Below, piece by piece: positions 48,334-60,640 of a DNA stretch of 64,000 nucleotides (position 1 is its first letter; each line of letters begins with the position of its first letter). Position numbers and translations under genes: made by a program. Origin of the DNA: Phlegmacium glaucopus (lineage: Eukaryota > Basidiomycota > Agaricomycetes > Agaricales > Cortinariaceae); the NCBI GenBank assembly GCA_015039465.1, contig MU130702.1, forward strand, positions 1 to 64,000, written 5' to 3'. Under the pieces are notes generated by a model that worked only from the letters and a program-made list of their open reading frames with translations, was not told the DNA's origin and did not search any database.

Positions 48334-49777
48334 TCAACGTTTTTCACGAAGTTTTACCCTTTTGGTAGGACGTTGTTCAGAACTTTCCTCGTCGCTGGCA
48401 CTTTCAGCCAGATCTTCCGAGTCTTCCCCGTCACTAATATCTTCATCACCATCCCACTCGCCAATACCATCCCACTCGCCATCATGCTCTTCTTCTCCCA
48501 GTTCTTCTTCTGCGTTCTCTTTCGCGAGCTTTCGCCGAACATTTTTTTCCTGTTCTTTCCTTCTCTCCTCCTTCAACTTTGTCCTTGCTGCATGCTCAGT
48601 CTTCTGTGCCGATACCTCCTTTTTAGATTTTTTAACTGTCGTCATGTTATTAGACAATAGTTCATTGTAAGAGGGGAGAATATTATCATACCGAACCCGT
48701 GGTACATCACAGCACCTTCCTTCCCCGGCACTCCTTCTGTGATTTTTATCAAACGCAATTCCATTCGAGGACCTACCTCGTCAAGCCTTATAGCTCTCCT
48801 CTGCCCCTTTTTGTTATTCCTGCCAACATAATCTTCTGCTAGATCCACGGCATCACCGTCGTCACCAAGTATGCTCTCAGTCGATGAAGCAGCGCTTTCA
48901 TAACCTCCGTCAGGACCAGGTTCACCAGTCTTTCTGAGTAAGAAGTCGGCAACGTCTTGTTCATTTCCTAGGTCCAGCATGCCAATCGTATTTTTTGTGG
49001 ATGAATGGGTAGTGCCTTCAAGAATTCGACGGACACGTTTGGAAACGCCGTACGGTTTTACTTTGATAATATAATGCCGGAAGTCGATGGTGCCGCGATC
49101 AGCGTTATAAGATACAAGGACAACTCGACGGGCCGATGTCAAACTCAAAGTATGTGGAGATAGTGGAGGGAACAGTGACTGGAATGATTTCATAAGAAGC
49201 GGGAGGTGTTGAGGTGTTGTAGGTGATGGGGGAGGAAACGATGCAAGAACTAGCTAGTAAATATTTGAATGAGTTGTATGGTCGATTTTTTTTACTTGAG
49301 AAAATATTTACCAGCGGGGGACTGAGATATTCCAATCCAATGCTTCGCGCTCTTCGTGAAGTATTGAGAACGTCTCTCATTAAACTATATCTCTCTATCC
49401 GAAAGCTGAGCGTCGGTCCATCAGATAGTTTTACGATCCTCATGGATGGAGCAAGAGGTGTCAGGGTGAAGGCAAGGATATGGGAAATTTGTAGGGCAGG
49501 GCCAAGTGTAAGATAGTCTTTCAATTTATTCCGATTCCTTTCCTGACATAAGTAGACGTTTGTTAGGATGAAACGATAGGGAATAATAACCTCTAACCTT
49601 TAGACGGGAAGCAGTATTTGGTTCCATGACCTTGCGCATATCTCGCACCAATTGAGTGAGAGATGATCCCACCTGACCATGTTTTATGATAAATGATTTA
49701 GGTGTACCAGTGGGAGCTATTCCTTCGCTCGTATCGCTGCCTTTCAAGTGTGTCCTAGTCTTGCGTTTACGAGCCAT
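48334..49777 (-). CDS. SSF1: Ssf1/Peter Pan, Brix-domain ribosome biogenesis factor
   Basis: Acts in 60S precursor processing in the nucleolus. The start is MARKRKTRTHLK, then SFIIKHGQVGSSLTQLVRDM and RKVMEPNTASRLK, the conserved beginning of Ssf1/PPAN. The Brix domain includes LKDYLTLGPALQISHILAFT, PTLSFRIERYSLMRDVL and RRVVLVSYNADRGTIDFRHY. The region IKVKPYGVSKRVRRIL with DVADFLLRKTGEPG and MELRLIKITEGVPGKEGAVM is specific to this family. The tail is acidic with basic ends and closes RPTKRVKLREKR. All landmarks are in order. The start codon is 66 bp from the divergent gene at 49844. Confidence 0.95.
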
Positions 49778-49843
49778 TGATCTGACGCTTGAATTGAAGA
49801 CTTTGAACGTACTTTTTAAAAAAAGAGTTTGGCTCTAAGGGTG

Positions 49844-50759
49844 ATGGCTTCTACTTATAACATCCAACAATACCGCTCGTCCTTTGTCTGTTGTAGTAAT
49901 AGAAATCCTATGAGTCGACTGGCATCATTTCGAGGTCCTTCAACCCCATCACCATCTCCAGCGCAATTCAAGCCTCCAAATTCTCCCGCATCTCCTTCTA
50001 GACAAACGGAGTCCACTTTTCATCGCAAAATAAGGACGCTCCTGCAGGAGCTACGTTCCATAACAGACACATGGGATGAGTTGGTGCTGATCGATGGATT
50101 AAAAGCTGCTCGAGACCTTGTGGATGCCCGTACCGATCTAGAGTACGCCATTTAAAAAATGCGTCATCCCCTTCGACTATCGCTCCTAACCTGTGTAGTA
50201 ACGCGTTGAAGTCGATTTCTGAAGGTCAACCCAAGACTCGTCTTGTGGGCCCCAAGTTAGCTATAATGGACAAGTGCATCGCAACTTTGGATGTCGTTCT
50301 TAATAAACTTGTAGGTAGATTATCGTACGGACTTTTTTCTCTCGCTTTGACAGCCTATATATAGCGCAAACAATTCCAAAAAATGAATAATGCCATTGAT
50401 AATATGGAACAAGTTGTATACGAAGCTCATAAAGCAAAGGGATGGCAGTGGGTACATGAACATCCTTTGTGGGTAACTTGGTCATTGGAGACTTTTGGTA
50501 AGTTCTGACTTGGTTGAATGTGGACAATCATTCACAAAACCACAATCCAGTGACCCGTATAGCAGAACTACTCCCATCGTATCATCGATCGTTAAACATT
50601 CACATTGAGCTGGTCGATATACTCCGCAGCCATTCGGTCGCTTTCGAGGACTCGCGCGACGCCATCAACAAATGGGTAGAACAAGCTCAACTGGAAGACA
50701 CAGGTTGGAAAGCAGTTTGGGAAGATATCTGCGAAGTGGAAGTCGAGCGCTGGAAATGA
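49844..50759 (+). CDS. Small helical protein, unassigned
   Basis: Four exons encode about 230 residues. The N-terminus is Ser/Pro-rich (RGPSTPSPSPAQFKPPNSPA), then helices begin: FHRKIRTLLQELRSITDTWD, VLIDGLKAARDLVDARTDLE, MDKCIATLDVVLNKLRKQFQ, NAIDNMEQVVYEAHKAKGWQ. A HPLWVTWSLETF motif is followed by SYHRSLNIHIELVDILRSHS and a final amphipathic helix ending EVEVERWK. The layout recalls animal C1orf109/AIRIM, an AFG2-associated 60S maturation factor, but this is a weak likeness and I would not assign it. The start could also be at 49910. Its divergent neighbour Ssf1 is a ribosome factor. It converges on Syf1, 51 bp away. Confidence 0.72.
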
Positions 50760-50810
50760 ATGTAATACATATATCATAGATACACAGAGGCTACAAAGGT
50801 CAAAACCTTC

Positions 50811-53800
50811 CTACTCGTCGTCATCGGAAATCTGAATCTCCTCGGCGTTATTTGCCCGAGGAGACGAGACGTCCATGCTGTTGCCTTCGACGGGAGGCGC
50901 GTTGCTGGTTGTCTTCGCAGCAACAAATGCTGGCCCACTCGTTCCACCGTAAACCTGTTTTTCAGCAGCAGACATCGCATCCTGGGCATCATCAATTGGG
51001 GCGGCTTTCTGCGTGCCCTGCCTAGCAGCAATGGTCTGCGCAGCAAGATAGCTGGCCTCCGTATTGAATTGAGCTTGCACACTTCGTTTGATCCGCAACA
51101 TCTCTCTGAAGGTGTCCTCTGAACCTGTTTCAATTTCGAAAGCGTTCCATTCACTCCAGAAATGAGGATTGATTCGAGGATCACAGAACTGCGAGGCGTG
51201 GGCGTAGATTGCGCGAGCCCTGTCGATTTCCCCGAGTTTGCGCTCCAATGTTGCGAAACGAAGACATATTTCAGCCGTTTGACGATCTGGAAGCACTGGA
51301 ATGATGTCATATGTAAATTCAACTCCATAAAGAGGGGAGAGGTAACGAACCTTCCAAGGCACGTTCATAGATGGGTCGGGTTGCTGGAAGACCAAAGTTT
51401 GCCGTTGCTTTCGCAATGTAAATCGTGAACATCTGTAGATATTTCGAAGCTATCAGACTGGTGCCCCCAGACCCAAAGAGCATAAAGCATACCTCAAACT
51501 TATCTTCATCATTCACTACTTGCGTGGCTCGATTGTATATCGCCATTGACCGTTTGGCGAGTCCGTGATCCTCTTCAAGTTGTGCATACATGAGGAAGAG
51601 GGGCTTGCATGACTTTGGGGGACATTTTTCAAGGGCTTGTTCAAACAGATCTCGAGCACGTTCCAACTTGGACCCACCCTAAGAACTGATCAGAAAATTA
51701 TGTCATATAACCCAATAAAACGATTTACATATCGCTTGACAAATTTTGACAGGTAGATATTCCAGATCTCAAAGGAGACTGGGAATGTAAAGACTTCGAC
51801 ACCCCGTTCATACACCTAAAATTTACATGAGCTTATGGCCGTAAGTTAGTATGAGTAACATACCTTGAAGCTTTCCTCGAAATAATTGTTTTCCTCAAGG
51901 AAGGATGCATAATTGATGATAATTTGGGCATTCGCGATCCGCAGTTCCAAAATTTTATCATAAACAGCCTTGGTAGATTCAACCGTTCCGATGGACTCTT
52001 CAAGATCGACGTAAAATGACCAAATTTTTAGTGATTTGAACAAGCGAGCTTGCACGGAAAGCGTCTGTAAAACAATCAGTTTCTGAGATTCTGAGATGCC
52101 TTTAAGAAAAAAAAATGTAACCCACATGATCATGGTAGTTAATCTTGATGTTTTTGGGTAACGCTGTTGCCCTTTGCATGACGCGAATGGCTTCATCGTA
52201 ATTGCTAAATCCATCGTGTTAGTGGAGACCACTCTCCAAGGTATGCAGATACTCACTCATGACGAAGTTCCATCTCCGACCATTCACACCAGACTTCTGC
52301 CAGATCTTCTACTGCTTTAAAATTCACTTTGGTGGCCTTTTCCAGTATCTTCCGTGCGCTGTCGAGGTCCGGCTCTGCTTGTGCGGAGACACCACCTTCT
52401 TCATAAAACTTGGCGAAGTTGACGTAGAGCCTATGTAGATTTGCTGTAGCTTTACGCGCACTGATAGTTTCCAGTGCCTGTGTATAGGTTTTTGCTACCT
52501 AGAATGAGCAATCAGTATCAGACAAGCAGAAAATAGGGACAGAGGGCCACAAAACCTGTTCATCATCATCACCCCACAACGCAACTCGTTTCTCCCACTC
52601 TTGCACATCGTTGGGATTCCTCCTCAGAAGAACGTCGTTGTGCAAGAACGGTCTGCGGTCCGCCAGTTCTTCAAACGCCTTCATGTGTGCATCCAATTCC
52701 CGCTCAGTCTCTGCCACGTCTTCCTTGTCCTCGTCGTCATCGTCTGCTAAACTGGCCATCATTGCGTCTAGTATAGACTGGCAGAACTCGGCGTATGCGT
52801 CGAAAACTTGACTGAAGTCACGTATCGTCAAGATCGACTTCATACCTTTTTCAAAGACAGCTTTGGCACGATCGAATTCTCCTCGCTTGATCCAGTAGGT
52901 AGCCAGCCCTGTCCATAATCGGCCAGCTTGATCTTTGTAAACTGCAAGACCGTCCTTTTGGATTATATTTTCAATGTTGAGTCTTTTGGGATTGATGGGA
53001 TCTTCGTCCTCCCTGTAGGGCAGAGCCGGCGTGCCATCGGTGGTAACAGAGATGGTAGGACCAGCCATTCGGATGAGCTGTCCGCCGACAGTAGCAGGCT
53101 CTGCAGCTGAAGTTTCAGCCGAACTAGCGGTTTCAAGTTCTGATTCGGCCTTGAGAATGTCCACGTTCGACTGTATAGTCTCATCGACATCTAAACCAAC
53201 TTCCTCCGGGTATTTTTCAACAACCTCGATCCAATCCTCGAGGAGCTGATAAGGACTTTTACTTTCTGGACTCATGTAGTCTCCTCTGGCCGCTTTTCTT
53301 GCCAGAGATAATAAAAGTTTGGCGGCTTCTAGCGGTCGTGGAAGCGAATTTCTTGGAGAGAGTAGCAGACCAGTAAACCGTTCGGTTAGACTGGGATCAA
53401 TGACGAGATAGCGTCGATAGACAGTGATTGTAGTCTCGCCGCCTTTTCTCTCTGCCCATAGAAGATATGCAACCCAGACGCGGAAATGGAGGGAGGGAGG
53501 GAGGGTTCGTAGTGCGCGGTCAAAAGTACGCCTTGCATGCGTGTATGAGAGAAGGGAAGGACATCTTGGATGGAAGAAAACTGAAAAATATAGGAGCCAT
53601 ATTCGAGGAAGCTGGACGAAAAACAAGAAAAGTTGGATGGGATTCATAATAAAACATTTCTGCAATTCTACTGACCTTTGGCAACCACATTAGGGCACGT
53701 TCAAAAGTAGCGATAAGGGATTTCCACTCTTCCCAGCCAACAATTGGATCCAAAGGAGTCTCCCATTGCTCCAGTTCCTCCTCATCCTCCTCCAGTGCGT

Positions 53801-54248
53801 CCTTCATCTCAGGGAGTTTCTTCTTTCCGCCAGATTTCTTTTTGACAACGAGTTTCCCAAGTACAAAAGACATGCGCATATTGAGATACGCCTTCCATAG
53901 TTTAAATGAGTTAGGAAACTGTGATAATGCCGCCTCGAAGAGGTATGTCAGTCGCTGAAGAGTTAGTCGGGCTAGCGGAGATGCTAATGGGCCAAGAATG
54001 GCGACGACATGTTCAGGTAAATTTGAGTCGGACTCTAGTTTATGTAGAGCATGGAAATTTTCTTTAGTGGAGTGAATAGCAGACCACCATGCTCTGAACG
54101 AAGTTGGATTTCGCAAAAGGTCCTCTTCACGTTGTACGTCCTTGGTTGTAATGAGATCTGAATGCGTTGTGGGTTGCGGAATAGGGAAAGTCAAGGGGAA
54201 ATATGGGGAAAACTCGTCGATGAGTTGTTTTTGGGCGACGGAGGGCAT
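50811..54248 (-). CDS. SYF1: Pre-mRNA splicing factor Syf1
   Basis: An HAT-repeat scaffold of the Prp19/NTC complex. The N-terminus reads MPSVAQKQLIDEFSPYFPLT, then LLRNPTSFRAWWSAIHSTKE. HAT-type helices run through the gene: FEAALSQFPNSFKLWKAYLN, TFDRALRTLPPSLHFRVWVA, WTGLATYWIKRGEFDRAKAV, FEQALEKCPPKSCKPLFLMY, AIYAHASQFCDPRINPHFWS. The Syf1-typical end has WNAFEIETGSEDTFREMLRI and an acidic tail EEIQISDDDE. An acidic insertion (DDDDEDKEDVAETERE) interrupts two repeats near 52730. The first exons are long, later ones short. The ATG is only 58 bp from the divergent start of the prenyltransferase gene. Confidence 0.95.
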
Positions 54249-54306
54249 GGTCAGCGTTCAAAGAGCACGCATAAACAAGCCAAAGCACTCACTACTGACT
54301 TCCACG

Positions 54307-55572
54307 ATGGTTTTAACATTTTCTGCATGTACAATATTTTCTTACTCAATATTATCATTTAGCACGGCGTCAAACGTACTCCTCAATCCAACGAGGAATG
54401 CGAGCTTAGAAAGCGGCGTGAAAAGTCGAAGATTGAGGAACTCAACAACCTCACTGAAGCACTTCTAGCACGGGTAGGGAACTCCTTTACGCGTATCTCT
54501 GTCCGTAAAAACCTATGGAATATACAGAAGAAGAATCGAGACTGGTCTCAGGATGCATTCAACGCAACGACACGACTCTTGCAAATCAATCCCGAATTCT
54601 ACACGATGTGGAATTACCGACGGAACATCCTTCTTAATGGAATTTTCGCAAACAGGTAAGACTTTGCATTTCTCAGCGACTTGGTCGTTATCTAACCTTT
54701 ATTCTCGAATCAGTTCCCCAAAGGATATCAATAACATACTAATGGACGAGTTAGCAATGACGATGAGTGCTCTGAAAGCTCACCCGAAAGTGTACTGGAT
54801 TTGGAATCATCGACGATGGTGCCTTGAGAACGTTCCTGCAGGACCCGGTACTTTGGAAGGAGAGGCATCGCTCTTGGGCTGGAAACAGGCTGCATGGGAC
54901 AAAGAATTATATGTTGTGGAGAAGATGCTTGATGCAGATCCCAGAAATTGTGCTGTCTCTTTTGCTCTGATAACGTGCCTTGAGCTGATTTGGACCATGT
55001 CAGTTCTTGCATGGGATTATAGGAGATATGTTCTAGGAAGTATGCCTGTGTCGCGCTCGGAGATGTCTGAGCTTGCATACACTCGTAGTAAAATCGAGTC
55101 GAACTTTTCTAATTTCTCTGCATGGCATCAAAGGTCGAAGGTTCTTAGCTCATTATGGGCACAAGGCAAGTTGGATGAAAAGAAATCGAGAGAGGACGGT
55201 GCGTGAATTTAAATTTTGAATGAGCTTTGAATGAGCTTTGCTTGATATATTTTTGTAGAATTTGAACTGCTCAGGAATGCAATGTATACTGATCCAAATG
55301 ACCAAAGTGTATGGATGTATCATCGATGGCTTGTAGGAACAGGTAAATGGGTTTGCTACATGAGGCTTAATGACTGTATTGAGATGCGACTGCAGATGGA
55401 AGTAAGGCCCTTATAGAGCGGGAGATTGCAGCAATACAAGAACTGCTGGATGAACAGCCTGACAGCAGATGTAAGTGGGATATATTAATTAATTAATTAA
55501 TATATTACATAATCTAATGGTGTATCAATAGGGTGCATTGAATCGATTGAGTGGCTGTGCAATCGTAGATAG
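54307..55572 (+). CDS. BET4: Rab geranylgeranyltransferase alpha subunit
   Basis: Transfers geranylgeranyl groups to Rab GTPases with a beta subunit and escort protein. The PFTA repeats are clear: INPEFYTMWNYRRNILL, HPKVYWIWNHRRWCLE, VLAWDYRRYVLGSMPVSR, NFSAWHQRSKVLSSLW and DQSVWMYHRWLVGT. The family start MHGVKR is recovered if the first exon carries only the ATG at 54307-54309, followed by a 53 nt intron to 54362 and then HGVKRTPQSNEEC. The last exon reads WCIESIEWLCNRR and then stops at 55572. Relatives normally continue with a DP.R..RY segment, so about 40-60 residues seem to be absent. No downstream splice option restores it. Confidence 0.88.
55485..55500 (+). repeat. TTAA microsatellite in an intron
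   Basis: Four tandem TTAA units lie in the last intron of the prenyltransferase alpha gene, flanked by TATA-like sequence. Confidence 0.7.
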
Positions 55573-55678
55573 CTTTTTTTGTAACTCACTGATTGGGCCG
55601 GCTAAGCCCGTAGCCTCATGTATTGTGCGTGTTCAACATGTTCCAGGGGATATCCAAGTTTGTTCGTTGACCACCAAC

Positions 55679-58600
55679 ATGGAACGTTCAAATCTCTTCT
55701 CAAGGGGTTCTACTCCTCCACAGCATCAGAACTTTCAGCAAAATAGTACAATAGACTCCCTCTTTCAAAATATCACAGCTCCTTCCCCTGATCATCACCT
55801 TGACCCCGAGGTTGCTCCAGTAGATCAGCAAAACACAACAGCTGCGGATAGACAGAGTGCGCTGCTCTCTTTAATTGGTAATACACCTCGTCAACCTCAA
55901 CCTCAACCCCAACCTCAACTACCTCAACAACTACCTCAACAACAGCCCCAACAACAGCCTCAACAACAACCCCAACCTCAACAACAACAACAACAGTCTC
56001 AACAACCATCCCAACCTCAACCTCAACAAGTCCCAACCCCCCCCGGTTCATCCCAGAGATCCAATGCTTCTCCACCCCAAACTGAGACCCAGCAAAAGCT
56101 CTTGGAACAATTGATGAGCGGGTCAGTTTCTTCTTGTCTTTTCATCCAGAATCACGTAATTACCTTTTTCCATATCCAGAGCGTCTTCACGCACAACGAA
56201 TTACTCTGAACCCCAGAGAGCTAACCCTCAACCCGGCCCATCTCCCCCTTATCCTCAGCGTGAAGAATACCGTAACTATGGTCACGAACAAGCTAGCGAA
56301 GCCTCGCCCAGATTACAGGCCGTCCAGCACAGTCATCTTGCTCAGCAGCTGCAACAACAACAACAGCAGCAGCAGCAGCAGCAGCAACCTCCTTCTCCTC
56401 GCAGGTCTATGTTCGAGTTTAATTCCGCTTTCGATCATCTTTCGTCTTCCAGTTCCGTAAAAAAAAAACCCGTTCCTCCCGCCCAGCCCCCCAGCATAGC
56501 AAGTAGCAACGACGATTCTGCTTCTTGGTCTAATGTCACAGATCCCAAGAGACAGTCTGTTGAAAACTTGTTGGAAAATCTCACCCGTGGCCAGCCGCCC
56601 CCCCCACAAGCTCACCCTCCAGCTTATGAATCTTATTTAAGTGGAGGCGAGTTCTCACAGGTCGAGCCAGTCCCGAGGGCACCTCTTCCACCTATTCCAA
56701 CAACGAAGGCCATTCCTATCCGAAACCCTTCTCCTATCGGTTCCCCGCCCAAGATTCAGACTCTCCATCGTCCTCAACCTCGTGCCGGAGAGATTAACGT
56801 TGGTTCACAAAGTCCGCACTCGCAAAGCCCACACTCGCAAAGCCCACATTCTGCTACCCACGGTCGACGTGACAAGGAGAGCTCTCCTGGTCCAAGAGGT
56901 AACAACCAGAGGCCACAGAAGACTACTGCAACTCATCCCAAGTTCAACAGTAAGTCGCAATCGAGTCCCAGGTACTTTTCTCTTTAGCAAATCCCATGTA
57001 TCTTTTCGCTGACTTGTTATCAGTCTGCAAGCGCAGACCATCGTCTTTGACGTGTCACAGCCTCTCGACGAGATCCAAGCCCGTGAATCTGTCAAGTGGA
57101 CGGCCATTGCTCTTGTGAAGCAGGATTCCGTCTTTCTACCCGGCACTACCATCGGTGCTACTCACTGGGTAGCTTACGCCATGACTAGAGGTACACACTC
57201 TTTTCTTTGTCTCGATTTTTATTTGATCCTTGTTGGGTTTTTAGGACGCGTACGGGTCATATCTCGCTCAAGCGGAGACAGAACCCTCCTCCAACTGCCC
57301 CAACTCTTCTCCCATAATTCAAGCGTCATTGATATGGCCGTCTATGGGAATAGGCTCGCTGGGGTAACATCCGATGGAGGTTTTGTTGTCTGGGAACTAC
57401 CCGAATTGATCACTGACGATGTTCCGTAAGTGATACCCCTCTTCCTGGCCTGATCTTCGCTGACATTTCCCGTTTTGGCAGCGGACGCCTTTTACTCTGC
57501 ATTCCTCCGACCGGTCCAGAGGATGCGATTCGTGCAGTCAAGTGGCATCCAAAGGACCAAGATGTTCTAGCCATTGCCTCGGACAAGAGCATCTATGTCA
57601 TCGATTTAGTCAATACACATGCACTCCATGGACAGCCTCTTCCCCACTCTGAACTTCACCATATTGGCCAAATGTTCAATGTTCCTTCTGTAAGCTGTCA
57701 TTGCTATAATGTGGAATAAAATATTGAGGATCGTTTTTAGACTGTTGTTGCTTTTGATTTTGACGTTGTTCATTATGCTCTTGCTAGTATCTCAGAGGAT
57801 TCCACTCTCACCATCTGGAATATGCGCGATCGCCTTCCATACGCGGTCCAGACGATTCATGGAGAAGAAACACCGTCTTCTCTCACCTTTGTCGACGGCG
57901 GTTTCGTCGTAGGAAGGAAGAATGGAACAGTCTTCCAACTCTTGTCGATAACCACGAAAACGGTCCTCTCAACGGTCAAGTTTATCAATGGCGCTGCTCC
58001 AGATGACACTGACATGTTCGGGCATATCAGCTATGACTCAAGAATTCAGACCTTGTGGATTGCCAACAGCCGACGTGATAGCTTGATAGCTCTGAAAGTT
58101 AACATTGACCCCTCTTACGGTGGAGGTGAGGATATCGGTCGTGGCCATATCGAACAAGTGGTCGAATTCGCAGGAATCAAACCGACGATCCATTTCGTTA
58201 TTTTGACTGGAGACGCGGACCCTCATGGCATTGAGGCCCATGCGGCCTGCATAGCGGCCAAAGTTCCTATAGGCGAACTTGCATTGGTGGCATTCTCGGT
58301 GCATTCCAGCGGCGTTGACCAAATCCTTATTCGGAAAGAATGGTTCGACATGGCGCTTGCACAAACCGAAAGCAAGTTCCCTGCATACGACCTCCCTCAG
58401 AGTGTCACCGCGCCACTCGTTGAGAACAAAACAGCGCAGCAGCAACACCAACAACGCCAACCTTTGCCTGTCCCTCCCTCTATAAGTCAACCTCCGTCTC
58501 AACACACCATCGCCTCTTTTGCTCCTCATGGGCCGCCCAACCCCCATACTCCTCCTTCTGACGACATTGACAATGACTACGCAGAAGGTCGTCTTGTTGA

Positions 58601-60396
58601 ACAGAAGTTTAAGGGACACAAAGGCAAAGTAGTTGGTTGGAAGGAAAAGGAAGAGTCCGTCAAGGAGAAGGAAAAGATCCCGAAGGCGACTGATGCTTCT
58701 GTCATCAATGAATCTAACCTTGGCCAGGCACTCTCGCGTGAAATTAAAAAGACAGAAGAGAGTTTACATAACCGCATCGGTCGACTCATTGGCAAAGAGA
58801 TGGACAAACAACGTAAGTTTCCTCTTCTCTTCTGACAAGCGTGTTCATGGTCGATATTCAAAATCGATGGAAACAGATCAACGATTCGAAGAGGCTCGTT
58901 TACATGAGCAAGCTGAAGAGTTCGCACGGCAAGAAAAAATTTTGAAGTTGATTTCGACGGAATTAACAAGAAACACCACTCGCGTTGTTGAAATGGCGGT
59001 CAAGAATGAGATTCAAAACTCTGTGCTTCCATCTCTTGAAAATATCACCAAAAACGAAGTCAAGGGAGCGCTTAACGATCAGATTGGCATCAGCTTGATC
59101 GATGTTATCAACAGGGTAAGTTTTGAATTTTCCATTCGTGTGTAAGTTGTTGTTCATTGTATGTGCAGAGTCTACCAACGGAGATGGAAAAGCTTCTTCT
59201 TCGTCCAACCATCTCCAATCACTTCGCAAACATTCTGTCTACTGCTCTTACGCCATTGATTGAGCGTCACATCAAGGAAGTTTTGACCACTACTTTCTTC
59301 CAATTCCACTCTCAGCAAACAGCAGCTATGCACCAAGATCTCTTAAGGGAGCTCCGTAGTGAGATATCAAACATCAAGTCGGAATTAGGAACCTGGCACA
59401 GTGAGTCGATGCGTAGCCAGGAAGTGAGTTGATTTTTATCCACTTTGCCACAACCAAGTCTAAAGTCTTGCTTAGGCAACCATTCGAGACCTTGAACACA
59501 CAGTTCGGACTTTGTCGGACCAAGTGAAGTTCCTTAGCATCAACTCTTCGTCGTCCCATTCGTCGTCTCTTCATCATCATCCTCAACAACAACAATCGCA
59601 GAATTCGCCTGGAGCTCAAGCACCTCCTTTGCAGACAAACATCGCCCCTTCTCACCTTCGCCAGGCGAACATTGCTCCTGCTCCTGCCCCTGTGCCTACC
59701 TACACTCAAACTCATGCTTCTTTCCAAACACAACCTCCTCAACCGCAAATTCATCAGCAGTGGTATAGTGGTATAGCTGCCCCCCAAGCATCGCATCCCG
59801 CCACTATACCACAGCCGCCTGTGACTCAGCCGCAATCAGAACGAACTCCTGTCAAAGCAGATCAATGGGACGAAGTTTATCTCGGTGTTCTTCATTCCCA
59901 AGACCCCATAAAATTGAGAGATTTGTTGTCGCGCACAAATCCGGATGTCGTTCTCCCTCTTAATGGCACTCCTCTCGTCTCGCAAGCTGTGATCCTCACA
60001 CTCGTGCACCGAGTAAGTGTTTCGACATTTTTACATTTTTCGAGTTCTTGCTAACTTTTATACAGCTGTCTGCTGTTGTTGGTGATACCGCTCCTAATGA
60101 TGAGCTATTCAAGACCTCGTTATGGTGGTTACAGCGCGTTGCAGGGCTCCTTCGTCCGGAGGTCAGTTCTTTTACCTTGTAATTTGCTCAACTGTTATGT
60201 TTGCTCACAACTCCATTTATTTCCGTAGGACAAGCTCATCTCCGATTTCATTCCCCGAGTTATTCCGACCGTCCAACAGTCCCTCAATACTACAAAGCAG
60301 CGCCTGGCCATCCTGCCAGGTGGATCGGCTACGATGGAGACCGCCCGTGCTTTATCAGACGTCCAAGAGGCTCTTCGTCGCAAAGTCGCTTCATAA
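55679..60396 (+). CDS. EDC4-like enhancer of mRNA decapping
   Basis: A P-body scaffold promoting Dcp2 activity. The N-terminal third is low complexity with Gln/Pro and poly-Gln tracts. A WD40 propeller follows: LFSHNSSVIDMAVYGNRLAG, AIRAVKWHPKDQDVLAIASD, FDVVHYALASISEDSTLTIW, GGFVVGRKNGTVFQLLS. The linker carries KEKEKIPKATDASVINESNL. A coiled coil runs from about 58870 (RFEEARLHEQAEEFARQEKI, VEMAVKNEIQNSVLPSLENI, RELRSEISNIKSELGTW). The C-terminal EDC4 domain has ADQWDEVYLGVLHSQDPIKL, LLSRTNPDVVLPLNGTPLVS and LWWLQRVAGLLRPEDKLISD, ending SDVQEALRRKVAS. This order matches EDC4. The ATG at 55679 starts MERSNLFSRGSTP, 106 bp after the preceding stop. Confidence 0.9.
55892..56030 (+). repeat. 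CAACCT/CAACAA tandem repeat coding Gln-Pro
   Basis: About 140 bp of degenerate six-base units in the first EDC4-like exon encode alternating Gln and Pro, shading into poly-Gln. Confidence 0.85.
56343..56387 (+). repeat. CAG/CAA tract coding poly-Gln
   Basis: A run of CAG and CAA triplets in the second coding block of the EDC4-like gene. It is a likely length-variable site. Confidence 0.85.
56804..56850 (+). repeat. Three SPHSQ-type tandem units
   Basis: A 15 bp unit is repeated about three times in the EDC4-like linker, encoding SPHSQ copies. The second and third units differ from the first by single bases. Confidence 0.7.
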
Positions 60397-60617
60397 AACT
60401 ATTGACTTTCTGTTTCTTTCTTTCTGCGTTTGCCTTTGCTTCTGTACTACGCGTTCTTTGACGATGTGCTCATGACCTTTTTCTTTTTTCTTGTTGAATT
60501 ACATTTACTGGTCTGACTACATAGTTCTCCTCAGCGTGGCCCCTTGTTTCTATTATATGTTGTTTTGCTCACCAAGGTTATCACATATATATCCTATTTT
60601 CTCGAGTTCACATTGAT

Positions 60618-60631
60618 GTCACATGTGTGAC
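60618..60631. promoter_or_regulatory. Inverted repeat GTCACA-TG-TGTGAC
   Basis: A 6 bp inverted repeat with a 2 bp spacer, 123 bp before the Sft2 start codon. Its form suits a dimeric transcription factor site; the factor is unknown. Confidence 0.3.
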
Positions 60632-60640
60632 GTTAAGCCT

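Noticed and set aside
48362..48670. Ser-rich plus-strand frame over the Ssf1 tail
   Set aside because: It is the complement of the Ssf1 acidic tail codons.
55538..55678. Upstream extension of the EDC4-like frame to 55538
   Set aside because: It overlaps the end of the prenyltransferase gene, and the start used there is not convincing; the ATG at 55679 is better placed.
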